Shown here piece by piece: positions 9,033 to 16,937 of a stretch of 64,000 nt of DNA. The notes below the pieces were generated by a model, which worked only from the letters and a program-made list of their open reading frames with translations, was not told the origin of the DNA and made no database searches. How positions within the stretch are numbered: the stretch's first letter is position 1; every line of letters starts with the position of its first letter. Source of the DNA: an uncultured Adlercreutzia sp. (GTDB lineage Bacteria > Actinomycetota > Coriobacteriia > Coriobacteriales > Eggerthellaceae); the NCBI RefSeq assembly GCF_958431955.1, contig NZ_CAUASN010000006.1, forward strand, positions 40,564 to 104,563, given 5' to 3'. The translations under genes and the position numbers were made by a program.

Positions 9033-9899
9033 CTATCGGGGGCTAGCTATGAGCTCATTGTCCTCCAAGCCGCGAAGTCGCAGACCATGCAGCTTCGCGG
9101 TCGCATCGTCAAGCGCTGCGGCCTTGACTGTGACGGCATCGTCGGCAACCTCGGATAAGCGCCTTGGGCCGACCTCGTCAAGCCAGGCCAGCGTCTCGCC
9201 CAGGAAAACGCCATCGAGCTGCACGAGCGAGCGCAGCGCATGGATGACCTGTGGATAAAGCACCGCCTTGGTCACATGCAGAGACTGAGCCGCATATTCC
9301 GGAAGCCACGTTGCCATGTGCTCTTGGGAGAAACGGTACATAGCCGCAACGAGGTCGTGACCCTGATCGAAATCGCCAGCGCGAAGGGCAGCCTCGGCTC
9401 GTTCCGAGAGATCTGCCATGAAAGCGGCCATGATGGACACATGATCATCGGGAATATGTTTGAGCCGTCGCACCTGGAGACCGTAACCGGCATAAGCAGC
9501 GCGCACGGCCAGCGTGCTCGGCTGGAACACCATAGTCTCGCGGGTGAGGTAAGGGCCCTCCCATGGGTAGGCGGGCGGCTCGGCGGGGCCCTCGAAAAAG
9601 CGCGCGAACTCCTCCCGCGCCTCTTCCACGAAAGCGGCGTCTTCCGCCTTATCGCCGACTCCGCCGGCAAATGCCGCGAAGCTGGCCAGCGTGTCGTCCT
9701 CTCTCGCCAGCTCCCCTACGGCTTGCGCCGTCGCCTCACTGCCGATGGCGGCCAAAAGCTCGGTCGTCGGCTCGCCACCGAGAACTTTGTGAAACAGCGT
9801 GTACAAGTAAGCCCGAGCAGCAGCAAGCTCGTAGCACGCCTCGGCATCGGCCCTCAGGGCTTCCTCGCCGCATGCTTCGACCGCCATCGTCTCTCCCAT
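9033..9899 (-). CDS. TorD/DmsD family molybdoenzyme chaperone (1)
   Basis: A 288-residue all-helical cytoplasmic chaperone of the TorD family, which binds the twin-arginine leader of a molybdoenzyme and holds it until the cofactor is inserted. Family features are the early RAYLYTLFHKVLGGEP, EFARFFEGP, the central YPWEGPYLTRE and IPDDHVSIMAAFMADL, equivalent to the conserved YxPDH region. It overlaps the upstream ferredoxin gene by one base (ATG/TAA overlap), so translation is coupled. The client is most likely the catalytic subunit at the head of this operon. Confidence 0.9.
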   Translation of the reverse strand: MGETMAVEACGEEALRADAEACYELAAARAYLYTLFHKVLGGEPTTELLAAIGSEATAQAVGELAREDDTLASFAAFAGGVGDKAEDAAFVEEAREEFARFFEGPAEPPAYPWEGPYLTRETMVFQPSTLAVRAAYAGYGLQVRRLKHIPDDHVSIMAAFMADLSERAEAALRAGDFDQGHDLVAAMYRFSQEHMATWLPEYAAQSLHVTKAVLYPQVIHALRSLVQLDGVFLGETLAWLDEVGPRRLSEVADDAVTVKAAALDDATAKLHGLRLRGLEDNELIASPR

Positions 9900-10474
9900 T
9901 ACAGCACGACCTCCTTAAAGGACGTCTCGGAGGCAGACTCCTTGGCCTTGATGCGGATGTTCGGGTTCGTCTCCGCTGTGCCCAGCGCTGGCAATTCGCT
10001 CACCAGATCGGCACCGTATTTCGCAACCAGATCGTCCACTTCGCCGAAATCCAGGGCGCGCATCATGCAGGCATCGACGCACACCGGATTCAGGCCCCCG
10101 TCACGCAGCGCCTTGCAGCTGTCGCACTTCACAATGAGATTCTGGTCCTCAACATACTGTGGAGCTCCGTAAGGACACGAGTTTACGCAGGTACGACAGC
10201 CAATACAGACCTCATCGTCGTGCAACACCACACCGCTCTCATCCTGGTACATGGCGCCGGTGGGGCAGTTGGCCACACAGGCCGGACTGTCGCAGTGGTT
10301 GCAGCCCACCGAAAGATGGTAGAGGCGCGCATTCGGAAACGTGCCGCTCTCGAAAGTGGTCACACGGCGCGGGATGGGGCCGGCCGCTTCCAAGCCCTGG
10401 CGATCTTTGCAGGCGATCTGGCACACGCGACAGCCGGTGCACCGGCTCTGATCGAAATAGAATCCCAAGCTCAT
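9899..10474 (-). CDS. Four-cluster ferredoxin subunit, DmsB-like (1)
   Basis: A 191-residue electron-transfer subunit. Sixteen cysteines fall in four ferredoxin-type groups: CTGCRVCQIAC, CNHCDSPACVANC, CIGCRTCVNSC and CDSCKAL with a later CVDAC, predicting four [4Fe-4S] clusters as in DmsB, NrfC and PsrB. It would pass electrons from the membrane anchor to the molybdenum subunit. It has no signal peptide and should be exported with the catalytic subunit. It starts 3 nt after the catalytic gene. Confidence 0.93.
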   Translation of the reverse strand: MSLGFYFDQSRCTGCRVCQIACKDRQGLEAAGPIPRRVTTFESGTFPNARLYHLSVGCNHCDSPACVANCPTGAMYQDESGVVLHDDEVCIGCRTCVNSCPYGAPQYVEDQNLIVKCDSCKALRDGGLNPVCVDACMMRALDFGEVDDLVAKYGADLVSELPALGTAETNPNIRIKAKESASETSFKEVVL

Positions 10475-10477
10475 GGC

Positions 10478-13189
10478 TTACTCCTCCGTCCAGATAGCGG
10501 GCTCGAACAGGCAATCGGGCTGCAGGGCCTCACCATCGTACTTCTCGAAATCGACCAGGCAGCTGTTGTAGCCGTTGCAGGTCGGGAAATAGTCGTCCTG
10601 AGTCAGCGCGTCGACGCACATGTTCTCGTTGCCGCCCAAATCGAGACCCGTCTCCTTATCCAGATAGGTTCGGGCGCCGTGGGGCACGGCGATGCAGCCG
10701 GGCATGAGCGTCTCGGTGACCGATGCAATGCGCAGAAACGCGCCGGCGTCGTTGAACACGCGCACCGTGTCGCCCGAGGCGATGCCCTTGGCGGCGGCAT
10801 CCTCGGCGCTGATGAACACGGGGTTCGGCCAAGCCTCACGCAACCAAGTGCCCTCATCGTAGGCAGTGTGCGAACGACGCAGGTAATGGGGCTGATACAT
10901 CAGGAAGTGATAGTTGCCCGCGTCCTTTTGCTGCCAGGTAGTCTCATGGAACGTCGGATACGGCTTCAGGGCGTCGGGACCGTGCTGCATGCGATTGATC
11001 TCATCCGCTTTGCTCTGGCAGTAGATCTCGATCTTGCCGCTCTCGGACTGGCGCGGATTGGCCTCTGGATCGGCGACGAAGTCCGCATACCCGATGTGTC
11101 CCAACTTATCGCCCTCGGTGCGACTCGCCTGGTATTTGCCAGCAGCCAGCACATCGGCCAGAGAGATGATGCCTTCCTGGGGCTCGCCGTTCACGCCCCA
11201 AGCATCGATGTCCTCCTGGGTGATAGTGACCAGCCGCTTATAGGTGACTCCATCGGCGGGGTCGAGATACTCGGCCGTCTCGATCTTATCGTAGTAAGCC
11301 TGCAGGCTGCTCGTTTGGTAGATGTCGTCGCCCGTAAAGCCCAGACGCTCCGCAATCTGGGTATAGATCCACTGCTCGTTCTTCGACTCGAACAGGGGCT
11401 GAACCACCGGACGCGGGAACAGAGCGTAATCGCGGTTGCACTGGAACTTCGACATGCGGATGATGCCGTTGGTGGCAACGTCCAGCTCGCCTTGGGCGGG
11501 ATCGAGATTGCCCTCCCATGCGGTGAAGCAGGGCAGCACGATGTCGGCATACTCGGCCGTCAACGTGAAGCGATAGTCGATATTGACAACCATGTCCATC
11601 TTCTTGAAGGCGGCGATGCCGGAGTTAATGTCCTCGGTTGCCTGCAGAGGATTATGGAAGTCGTTCACGATGATCTTCGGATCGAAGTCGTACTCCTTCG
11701 GGTCGCGACCCACGAACCCGTTGTCGATCTCGCCATTGCGGTAGTCGCCATAGCAGGTGTAGTGGCCGGCGAGGATGTCGCGCCAGATGGTCGACTTCGG
11801 CATCTGGGAGTCCTCGAGCTCGTTTTTCGCCGTCTTGCCCGTGGCGCGCTCGGCCACGACAGCACCCACGCGCACGAGCTTCTCCGCATGGCCCCCATTG
11901 CCGGCCTCGATGGAGAACGTTGCACCCACGGAGTTGCCCGAACGGCCGAGATGGCCGCCCATGCAGCCTACCGTTAGGAAGAGCTGAGGCAAGTCGATAG
12001 TGCCGCGATAGCGCGAAGGGGCATAATTGTGATGCAGCATGACGTCGTGCTCGGCACCGATGGCCTCGGCAAACCAAGTGATATCCTCGACCGGGGTGCC
12101 GCAGATCTCACTCGCCCATTCCGGCGTCTTCGGCACTCCGTCGTACTCGCCGAGCACATAACTCTGGAAGTTCTCCTCGGCACCGGTCGGCAGCGTCTCG
12201 GCATCGTAGCCGATGCAGTACTTGTGCAAAAAGTCGAGATCGATGTTATTCAGGCGAATCATCTCATAGGCCACGGCCAGCAGAAGCGCCGTGTCGGTAC
12301 CGGGGCGCACGCGAATCCAGCGAGCGTCGAGCATGCTGGCGGACACGTTGTACTCGGGCCCGACGAACACAAACTGAACACCGGCCTCTTTTGCCAGACG
12401 ATAGTAGTAGGAGGCATTGCCGGCATTGTGCCAAGCGGGATTCACGCCATAGAGCACGATGGTCTCGGCATTCAGCATATCGAGGCGGTCATTGTTGTTG
12501 CCGCAATCGGGCAGACCGCTAGAGATGGAGCCGCCCATGCGGATGGGCGCGTTGTACCAGTTGCCATAGGATTCGGTGGAGTTCCACTGCAGACGGCCGC
12601 CGAGCAAGTTGAGCACCGGCCAATCGGTTCCCATGCAAACCACGCTGCGCGGACCGTAGTCGTTATAGACGCGCTTCAGTTCGTCTGCCACGTAATCGAG
12701 CGCCTCGTCCCAGCTGATGCGCTCCCAACCTTCTTCGCCGCGCAACTCGCCATGGGCGTTCTCGCCACCACCAGGCTGCCAGCTCTTGCGCTTCATGGGG
12801 TATTTCACGCGGTTGGCATTGAACACATGCTGGCGCATGGAGTGGCCACGCGGGCACGAACGCTGCTGCGGATGCTCAAGAGTGTCCTCGTCTACATCGT
12901 CAGTCTTCTGGCGAAGCACGACACCGTCTTGAACCAGGACCTTGTTCACGCAACGTCCGCCGCAGTTCCCCCAGCAATCGACGGTAATCCACTCGCCGCC
13001 GTCGAGCACCACGGCATCGGAGGCTACCTTGTGCGGCGTCATCCCATCGGCGCCCGTGCCGCTCAGCTTTTCTCCTTCCCCCTGGTTTGGCGCACAGCCT
13101 GAAATGCCCGCTGCGGCCAGGGCCGCAGCTGCGGCGGCGCTTCCCTTCAGGAAATTGCGGCGTCCTACCTTCTTCTCGAGTAATGCCAT
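10478..13189 (-). CDS. Tat-exported molybdopterin oxidoreductase, DMSO reductase family (1)
   Basis: A 903-residue catalytic subunit. The N-terminus has a twin-arginine signal (GRRNFLKG) and a lipobox-like ISGC. Cysteines 72, 76, 80 and 112 (CWGNCGGRC, then SCPRGHS) fit the N-terminal [4Fe-4S] site of DmsA-type enzymes; WIRVRPGTDTALLLA and the late DTVRVFNDAG are molybdopterin-domain motifs. The expected position of the protein ligand to molybdenum (near YGNWYNAP) does not clearly show serine, so the substrate may be neither DMSO nor TMAO; a catechol-dehydroxylase-like role is one possibility. It heads the operon followed by ferredoxin, TorD and radical SAM genes. Confidence 0.92.
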   Translation of the reverse strand: MALLEKKVGRRNFLKGSAAAAAALAAAGISGCAPNQGEGEKLSGTGADGMTPHKVASDAVVLDGGEWITVDCWGNCGGRCVNKVLVQDGVVLRQKTDDVDEDTLEHPQQRSCPRGHSMRQHVFNANRVKYPMKRKSWQPGGGENAHGELRGEEGWERISWDEALDYVADELKRVYNDYGPRSVVCMGTDWPVLNLLGGRLQWNSTESYGNWYNAPIRMGGSISSGLPDCGNNNDRLDMLNAETIVLYGVNPAWHNAGNASYYYRLAKEAGVQFVFVGPEYNVSASMLDARWIRVRPGTDTALLLAVAYEMIRLNNIDLDFLHKYCIGYDAETLPTGAEENFQSYVLGEYDGVPKTPEWASEICGTPVEDITWFAEAIGAEHDVMLHHNYAPSRYRGTIDLPQLFLTVGCMGGHLGRSGNSVGATFSIEAGNGGHAEKLVRVGAVVAERATGKTAKNELEDSQMPKSTIWRDILAGHYTCYGDYRNGEIDNGFVGRDPKEYDFDPKIIVNDFHNPLQATEDINSGIAAFKKMDMVVNIDYRFTLTAEYADIVLPCFTAWEGNLDPAQGELDVATNGIIRMSKFQCNRDYALFPRPVVQPLFESKNEQWIYTQIAERLGFTGDDIYQTSSLQAYYDKIETAEYLDPADGVTYKRLVTITQEDIDAWGVNGEPQEGIISLADVLAAGKYQASRTEGDKLGHIGYADFVADPEANPRQSESGKIEIYCQSKADEINRMQHGPDALKPYPTFHETTWQQKDAGNYHFLMYQPHYLRRSHTAYDEGTWLREAWPNPVFISAEDAAAKGIASGDTVRVFNDAGAFLRIASVTETLMPGCIAVPHGARTYLDKETGLDLGGNENMCVDALTQDDYFPTCNGYNSCLVDFEKYDGEALQPDCLFEPAIWTEE

Positions 13190-13438
13190 TTGATTCCCCT
13201 CTCGTCTCGCGCAATGCGTGACTCAAGTCACCTTTCGAAATGGCGGCAGAAGCAACAGCCTAGGATTTGTCCCCTCTTCCCGCTCTACTGATATGCTATA
13301 GTGATTCAGTGTATCAGTCAATACATTTTACTGAATTACTTTAGCAGTTCAGTGGTTCGCGTTTCGCCCTATTTACGCTATGATGAACTGCGCGGCTCCA
13401 AAGCCGCTGTCGATTATATGCTGCAATAGGAGACAGTA
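13190..13438. promoter_or_regulatory. Divergent control region of molybdoenzyme operon 1
   Basis: An AT-richer stretch between the catalytic gene and the divergent anchor gene. TTCAGT occurs at 13305 and 13348 and its inverse ACTGAA at 13330, and TGTAT-N6-ATACA forms a dyad at 13310-13325. The cluster looks like overlapping operator sites. The GntR regulator encoded two genes downstream on the plus strand is the obvious candidate to bind here; this is inferred. Confidence 0.5.
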
Positions 13439-14311
13439 TTGTACGGGACGCTGGTCATAGCTTACCTTTTCTTGGGAGGAGCCGCGGGCGGCGCCTTCCT
13501 GGTCACTGCTGTCTGGAGCCTGGCGTTGCACCGCAGGCCTCTCGTCCGATCCGATGCCCTGCGCCGCGAGTTCCGCGTTTTGCGCGGACGCGCCTACGCC
13601 ATCGCCGCGCTCGCGCTCGCCTCCTCCATGCTGTGCCTCCTCTGGGATCTCGACTATCCCGAGCGCGCGCTGCTCATCTTCACGTCCGCACGGCCCACGG
13701 TGCTCACCTTCGGGGCCTGCGCCCTTTCCGCCCTCCTCGGCGTCGGCACGCTGCTGGCCCTGGCCAATTTGCTCCACCTCAGAATCTTCTCGGGCCGTGT
13801 CAAGCACATACTCGACAGCGCATGCGCGCTGCTCGCCGCGGCCGTCATGGGGTACACCGGCGTGTTCCTCTACAGCAACATCGGCATCGCCTTCTGGCAC
13901 AGCCTTGCCCTCATAGGCCTCTTCTTCTGCTCTGCGCTCTCCTCCGGTCTTTCGCTCGTCATGCTGATCGACTACTTCTCGCGCGGCGAGGCCCCGCATG
14001 TCAACGCCGTCCGTTCCCTTCAGAAGTGGCACCTTGCCTGTCTGGCGGCCGAACTTGTTTTTCTCGCTATCTTCCTGCTGGCCGCCAAGGCCAATCCCGC
14101 TGCCGCGCCCTCGCTTGCCCTGCTTCTCTCCGACGCCATTTTCCCCACCGCCCTCATCGGCGCTCTGGGATTCGGCATCGTGCTGCCCTTCGCTCTTGAA
14201 ACCTACGCGCTACTCTGCAAGGAGCAGCGCTCCCTTCCCGTTTCGGACTTCGTGTGCCTTATCGGCGCATTGTGTCTTCGTTGGACCGTAATCGTATGTG
14301 GAGTGCACTAA
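13439..14311 (+). CDS. NrfD/DmsC-like membrane anchor subunit
   Basis: A 290-residue integral membrane protein with about eight hydrophobic helices and the opening pattern typical of the NrfD/PsrC/DmsC group (GTLVIAYLFLGGAAGGAF). Such subunits oxidise quinol in the membrane and reduce the ferredoxin partner. Translation probably starts at TTG, placed 6 nt after AGGAG. It is encoded divergently from the catalytic, ferredoxin and chaperone genes rather than at the end of that operon, which is unusual, and it overlaps the GntR gene by 1 nt (TAATG). Confidence 0.85.
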   Translation: MYGTLVIAYLFLGGAAGGAFLVTAVWSLALHRRPLVRSDALRREFRVLRGRAYAIAALALASSMLCLLWDLDYPERALLIFTSARPTVLTFGACALSALLGVGTLLALANLLHLRIFSGRVKHILDSACALLAAAVMGYTGVFLYSNIGIAFWHSLALIGLFFCSALSSGLSLVMLIDYFSRGEAPHVNAVRSLQKWHLACLAAELVFLAIFLLAAKANPAAAPSLALLLSDAIFPTALIGALGFGIVLPFALETYALLCKEQRSLPVSDFVCLIGALCLRWTVIVCGVH

Positions 14312-14874
14312 TGGAAATCACCGAGAAGAACCCTGTCGACGCCAAGCAAGCCGCAGCCGAGCCCAATCCGCCGGCGCGCCCGGAGCCGCCGCGGGAGACA
14401 CCGCCGGAGGGCCGCGGCATCGCCGATACGATGCCCGCCGCCGGCGAGCCGATCTTCGCTATAGACGAGTCGTCCGACCTGCCCCTCTGGGTGCAGCTGC
14501 GCAACCGTCTCGCCCATCTCATCCGCTCGGGCTATTTCAAGGCCGGCGAGCAGCTGCCGAGCCTTCGCACCTTGTCGGCCGAGGGGAAGATCAACTACAA
14601 CACCGTCACGAAGGCCTACCGCGACCTCGAGGTAAGCGGCCTTATCGTATCGGTTCGCGGACGTGGCATGTACGTGGAGAAGAACGTGGCGGTGGACGAC
14701 TCGCCGGAAGCGGCCATAGACGCCATGGCCGAGCAGTGCATCGGGGAATACCGCGCCCTCGGGCTCTCGTTCCGCGATATCCGACGGCGCCTCGACGCTG
14801 TCGTGACGAGCATGGCCGATGCCGCCGCCGAGGCGGCCGACGAGAAGCGGGGGTATGCCGATGGCAAGCATTAG
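14311..14874 (+). CDS. GntR family regulator (YtrA-like)
   Basis: A 187-residue regulator. A proline-rich N-terminal leader of about 50 residues precedes a GntR winged helix (LPLWVQLRNRLAHLI, then KAGEQLPSLRTLSAEGKINY, with NTVTKAYRDLE as recognition helix). The effector part is short and helical, as in the YtrA subfamily, which often controls membrane transport or energy genes. It is translationally coupled to the anchor gene in front, and its end overlaps the slipin start, so all three plus-strand genes form one operon. It may act on the divergent region upstream. Confidence 0.88.
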   Translation: MEITEKNPVDAKQAAAEPNPPARPEPPRETPPEGRGIADTMPAAGEPIFAIDESSDLPLWVQLRNRLAHLIRSGYFKAGEQLPSLRTLSAEGKINYNTVTKAYRDLEVSGLIVSVRGRGMYVEKNVAVDDSPEAAIDAMAEQCIGEYRALGLSFRDIRRRLDAVVTSMADAAAEAADEKRGYADGKH

Positions 14875-15820
14875 GCGCAAGCGGACTCAGCAGGCAACGG
14901 GAGGACAGCACACCGGCGGCGTTTCCGATCGCCCCGTCATCGAGCGCTACAACTCCCCCAAAGCCAGGCACACCGACGAGAACGCCCCCGTCGTGTTCTC
15001 CGCGGCGCTCTTCGCGATCGCCTTCCTGCTCGTCGGCTTCGCAGGGCTCGTCCTTACAGGGGGCATCGACATCTGGGTCATCTGCATCGCCCTGATCGTT
15101 GCCGTGCTCGCCATTTTCACCGTGCGCATCGCCCCGCATTGGGAACGCGTCGTCATCCTGCGCTTCGGCAATTACAGCCGCACGGCCGGGCCCGGCCTGT
15201 ATCTCACCATCCCCTTCGTCGACCACATCGCCCTCCATGCCGACCTGCGCATCATGCTCACCGGCTTCGGGGCCGAGGAGACGCTCACGGCGGACTTAGT
15301 GCCCATCAACGTAGACGCCGCCGTGTTCTGGACCGTTTGGGACGCGAAGAAGGCATGCCTCGAGGTGGAGGACTACTACGATTCCGTGGCCATGGCGGCC
15401 CAAACCGCCCTGCGCGACGCCATCGGCCGCAAGAACGTGGCAGACGTGGCCATGCGCCGCGTGCAGCTGGACGACGAGCTGCGCCGCGCCATCGAGGAGA
15501 AGACGAGCGCCTGGGGCGTATCCATCCTGTTCGTGGAAATCCGGGACATCGTCATTCCCAAAGAGCTGCAGGAGTCGATGGCAGCCGAGGCACGGGCCGA
15601 GCGCGAGCGCGATGCCCGCGTGGTGCTCGCCGAAGTGGAGAAGGACATCGCCGCCATGCTTCTGGAGGCCACCGAGCTCTATCACACCGACGAGATGGCC
15701 TTCAAGCTGCGCCAGATGCACCTGGTCAACGAGTCCATGAAGGAATCGAAGGCCTCCATGGTCGTTCCCACCGCCTACGCCGACGGGTTCACCGACCCAA
15801 CAGCGGCGCCTCGCCGATAA
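14855..15820 (+). CDS. Slipin/stomatin (SPFH/band 7) family protein
   Basis: A 321-residue membrane protein with two hydrophobic segments (about residues 35-80) followed by a band 7 domain: ERVVILRFGNYSRTAGPGLY and the slipin-typical RRVQLDDELRRAIEEKTSAWG, then an Ala/Glu/Arg-rich coiled coil. Slipins organise membrane microdomains and oligomerise; the exact role here is unknown. The start overlaps the GntR gene; a second Met two codons downstream is also possible. The last 57 nt, including the stop codon, recur about 1 kb downstream as a diverged copy beyond the toxin-antitoxin genes. Confidence 0.88.
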   Translation: MPMASIRRKRTQQATGGQHTGGVSDRPVIERYNSPKARHTDENAPVVFSAALFAIAFLLVGFAGLVLTGGIDIWVICIALIVAVLAIFTVRIAPHWERVVILRFGNYSRTAGPGLYLTIPFVDHIALHADLRIMLTGFGAEETLTADLVPINVDAAVFWTVWDAKKACLEVEDYYDSVAMAAQTALRDAIGRKNVADVAMRRVQLDDELRRAIEEKTSAWGVSILFVEIRDIVIPKELQESMAAEARAERERDARVVLAEVEKDIAAMLLEATELYHTDEMAFKLRQMHLVNESMKESKASMVVPTAYADGFTDPTAAPRR

Positions 15821-15823
15821 GGC
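15767..15823 (+). repeat. Direct repeat copy 1: slipin 3' end
   Basis: The terminal 54 nt of the slipin gene plus 3 nt beyond the stop. The second copy at 16808-16864 matches at 51 of 57 positions. The two copies bracket the HigBA-like module, resembling attachment-site repeats at the 3' end of a target gene. Confidence 0.75.
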
Positions 15824-15903
15824 GCTGCGCGGGGCGCTATCTAGCCCCGAAGCGGCAAGCTCAAATGCGCACAGACAGGTTCAGCGCGGCGAGGCGCAAG
15901 GCT

Positions 15904-16233
15904 CTAGCAAGCCACCAGCGGAACGGGCAGCGACTTCACCGTGCCGTCGGCCGTGGGGCACTCGATCTCCACCTTGAGCCTTCCGCCGAGGGCCGCCGCA
16001 TAGCGCTCGAGCGTGCTGAGCTTGATCGCCCCGGCCCGCCCGTGCTCTATCTCGGAGATGCGCTTCTGGCTCACCCCCATGCTCTCGGCCAACTGCACCT
16101 GCGTGAGACCCGCCTGCTTGCGAATTTCGGCAAGCTCGTAGGCCTCAATTCGAGCCAGAAGCTTTGCCTTCTCGCATTCGATGCCAGCGCGATCGACGTT
16201 GTACTTTTCGATCAAATCCTCAAGAGTCACCAT
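15904..16233 (-). CDS. HigA-like XRE family antitoxin
   Basis: A 109-residue protein. After a 30-residue N-terminal helix it has a Cro/C1-type helix-turn-helix (RKQAGLTQVQLAESMGVSQK, then RISEIEHG), followed by a short beta-rich tail that could neutralise a toxin. It overlaps the upstream RelE/ParE-like toxin gene by 14 nt, the usual toxin-first higBA order. The start is set by AAAGGAGCCGGTA before ATG. It probably represses its own promoter. Confidence 0.85.
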   Translation of the reverse strand: MVTLEDLIEKYNVDRAGIECEKAKLLARIEAYELAEIRKQAGLTQVQLAESMGVSQKRISEIEHGRAGAIKLSTLERYAAALGGRLKVEIECPTADGTVKSLPVPLVAC

Positions 16234-16657
16234 TACCGGCTCCTTTTTTCCGAAGGCTGTCCAAGTGCTCCTGATACAACCTGTCTGCCTTGGGTATCGC
16301 ACGACGATACCACCTGTTCCACCATCTTTGCTTGTCGCCCGCAAAGAGCATAATGGCTCGTCGCTCGGGATCGAAGGCGAACAATATGCGAATTTCCGAA
16401 TCGCCCGATGAGCCTGGGCGCAACTCCTTCATATTCTTGAAGCGAGACCCTTTCACCTCTCCAACAAGCGGCCGCCGAAGAGACGGACCCCTGGATGCAA
16501 GAACCTCCAAAGCAGCAGAGACGAGCTGCCGAGTCTCTTCATCAAGGGTGACAAACCACTCTTCTATACGAGTTGCGTCAATTCGCCACTTAAGTATACG
16601 GTTATCCGTATAGAAGTCAAGGGGTATATTTTCTGACCGAGAACCGGTATCAACCAT
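16220..16657 (-). CDS. HigB-like toxin, RelE/ParE superfamily
   Basis: A 145-residue protein of the phage-derived Gp49/HigB type: residues WFVTLDEETRQLVSAALEVL form the N-terminal helices and RPLVGEVKGSRFKNMKELRP, IRILFAFDPERRAIMLFAGDK form the beta-sheet core with basic residues expected for ribosome-dependent mRNA cleavage. It is followed directly by the antitoxin gene. The start lies after GAGGAGTGCT. The gene is less GC-rich than its neighbours, in line with horizontal origin. Confidence 0.85.
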   Translation of the reverse strand: MVDTGSRSENIPLDFYTDNRILKWRIDATRIEEWFVTLDEETRQLVSAALEVLASRGPSLRRPLVGEVKGSRFKNMKELRPGSSGDSEIRILFAFDPERRAIMLFAGDKQRWWNRWYRRAIPKADRLYQEHLDSLRKKGAGNGDS

Positions 16658-16718
16658 AGCACTCCTCCTCGCTCGAAGGCTGTCCTTCCGAGAAGAAGTT
16701 AGGGCGATACCCAGCCAT

Positions 16719-16764
16719 ATAGAAACATTTGTTCTATTATAGCATAGAGGATTCCATACTGGAA
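16719..16764 (-). promoter_or_regulatory. Promoter and operator-like dyads of the toxin-antitoxin pair
   Basis: On the minus strand TATAAT lies at 16741-16736. Around it are two dyads: ATAGAA-N7-TTCTAT (16719-16737) and TTCCA-TAC-TGGAA (16752-16764). Their placement over the -10 and -35 areas fits autorepression by the antitoxin; no -35 box is clear. Confidence 0.55.
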
Positions 16765-16807
16765 GAGACTTGCAGCGTAATCATCTGCGAAAGCTCTGCG
16801 ACCCCCC

Positions 16808-16864
16808 CCCACCGCCTACGCCGACGAGTTCGCCGATCTGGCAGCGGCGCCTCGCCGATAAGGC
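16808..16864 (+). pseudogene. Direct repeat copy 2: relic of a slipin 3' end
   Basis: This copy matches the end of the slipin gene at 51 of 57 positions and remains in frame to the stop codon, reading PTAYADEFADLAAAPRR where the intact gene reads PTAYADGFTDPTAAPRR. No slipin coding sequence precedes it; instead a run of nine C leads into it. It is either the displaced end of an ancestral slipin gene or the remnant of a second slipin gene. Confidence 0.75.
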
Positions 16865-16937
16865 CCCAGCCGCGGAGGGCGCGACTTAGCCCAGCAGCTG
16901 GCTTGCGCAGGCGCGGATGAATGAGCTCAAGCCAGCA

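Noticed and set aside
16729..16920. 63-codon plus-strand frame over the slipin relic
   Set aside because: It reads the relic in a different frame from the real slipin tail and has no ribosome site.
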